64,000 nucleotides of DNA from Latrodectus hesperus (lineage: Eukaryota > Arthropoda > Arachnida > Araneae > Theridiidae): the NCBI GenBank assembly GCA_037975125.1, contig CM075852.1, positions 5,984,064 through 6,048,063 on the forward strand, in the 5' to 3' direction. The position numbers and the translations under genes were made by a program. The notes beneath the pieces were generated by a model, which was given only the letters and a program-made list of their open reading frames with translations, was not told the DNA's origin and did not search any database. This document shows, piece by piece, positions 62,991 to 64,000 of the stretch; within the stretch, counting starts at the first letter, position 1; every line of letters starts with the position of its first letter.

Positions 62991-64000
62991 AACATTACAA
63001 TCAAAAATTATATCTTACCAACGATTAAATTGCATTTGACTAAAAAAATTCTAAAGTAAAAATATTTAACTAACGCATAAACTATTTAACTAACAAAACA
63101 AAATAAAAAAATTTCGAAAAAGAAAACGTAATAATTGTTAGCTTCTTGTTATTTTTCCAGTTATTCGTTTACATTTTGAAATTATATTTTCATAAGATAA
63201 TTTTAATAACATCAGTATCTTAATGATTATTTAGATTTTCTCACTAGTAAAGTAGTTAGAGAAAAAAAACATATCAAATAATTAAAAAATTACGAGTTTT
63301 GTATTCATTCTACGCAAAAATTTCTTATATCAAGTGAGTACTTAATCGGATTTGCCTTCATGGAAACTTTCTTTTACTAGTTACTCTTTTTTATGAATTT
63401 TTTAGTCAATTTCAAAAGTAAAACTAAGAAATAATTTCAGCAAAAATTGGATGAAAGTGAAAATTTCCTCTTGTATCTTTTCTTGCTTTAATGTTGTATG
63501 CACAAATATGTTGAAGATAAAGGGAAAACAGGCAACCTACGTTAAAATTAATCATTGTTTACTTTTCCTCACGAAAATAAATTGAAACACGAAACATTTT
63601 TGCTTAAAGAAACTATGTTACACTATTCTTTGAGCATAATGGATTCAACGAATATTTGTGAACTCAATTTATGTGACGCTGGAAAGTTTTCTTCCTCTTA
63701 AGTTCTTTCATAAAATAAAGAAAAATTTCCAATTTAAATATAATGTGATGTATTTCGAGGATTTTGATGGTTGTTGTTGAATATAGGTGGTGACTAGTAG
63801 TATAAAATTATTAAAAAATAGCTAGGGCTATATATCAGTTCAATTTTATTTTAAATAAAAAATTGTATTCATTTAATTGAAAAAAACTCATTTCAGTCTG
63901 AAAGTAGTATAACATGCAGTATAAAATGCATACAATATTTTCTGAGATGAATGTATTGCCTGCAAAAATTTTTGTAATTATTTTTATACTATAAAAAGTA
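62991..64000. other. AT-rich DNA, nothing recognised
   Basis: No exon, repeat family or RNA gene is visible up to the right edge. Confidence 0.5.

Overview
This is a eukaryotic window: AT-rich, intron-rich, without operons, and with phased GT-AG exons, many tRNA-headed SINEs, decayed mariner and Ty3/gypsy copies and long (AT)n arrays. The overall look suggests an arthropod, possibly a chelicerate such as a spider. That placement is inference; nothing here fixes the species. There is one 500-N assembly gap (47071-47570). Most open reading frames are chance frames in AT-rich DNA or pieces of transposons.

Two minus-strand genes can be supported. The left one (about 11.8 kb down to position 137, probably continuing off the left edge) is a Cys/His-rich zinc-binding protein. 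Seven consecutive coding exons (10448-10486, 9357-9425, 7073-7165, 6510-6563, 3762-3830, 319-393, 137-217) join in one open frame. All have phase-1 introns on both sides, and every length is a multiple of three. The product runs from a likely start Met through several CxxC motifs and one C-x2-C-x11-H-x3-C finger into an acidic Ser/Thr-rich tail. A possible 5' exon ends at 11806, and a CRE/ETS-like site cluster lies near 14.02-14.05 kb. The right gene is represented by one 390-nt exon (49334-49723) encoding the stem and the start of the conserved domain of an MGAT4-type N-acetylglucosaminyltransferase (GT54). Its membrane-anchor exon and its catalytic exons were not found.

The middle (about 15-46 kb) is a transposon graveyard. 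It holds several tRNA-headed SINE families, some with perfect target-site duplications, and a pair of about 1.1-1.6 kb diverged repeats (16.0-17.7 and 22.0-23.2 kb). A frame-broken Ty3/gypsy element (28.9-34.2 kb) carries gag knuckle, RT, RNase H and integrase traces and is split by three later insertions. There are also mariner remnants, a recurring 'GGCGTAGTGAG' repeat family, and several long perfect inverted repeats. An array of alternating small stem-loops at 24.7-24.97 kb is the most unusual non-coding structure.

The right part (49.7-64 kb) is mostly featureless AT-rich DNA, probably upstream intron and flank of the MGAT4-type gene. It carries a few SINEs, one mariner copy near 55 kb and a compound (AT)n(AGAT)n microsatellite.
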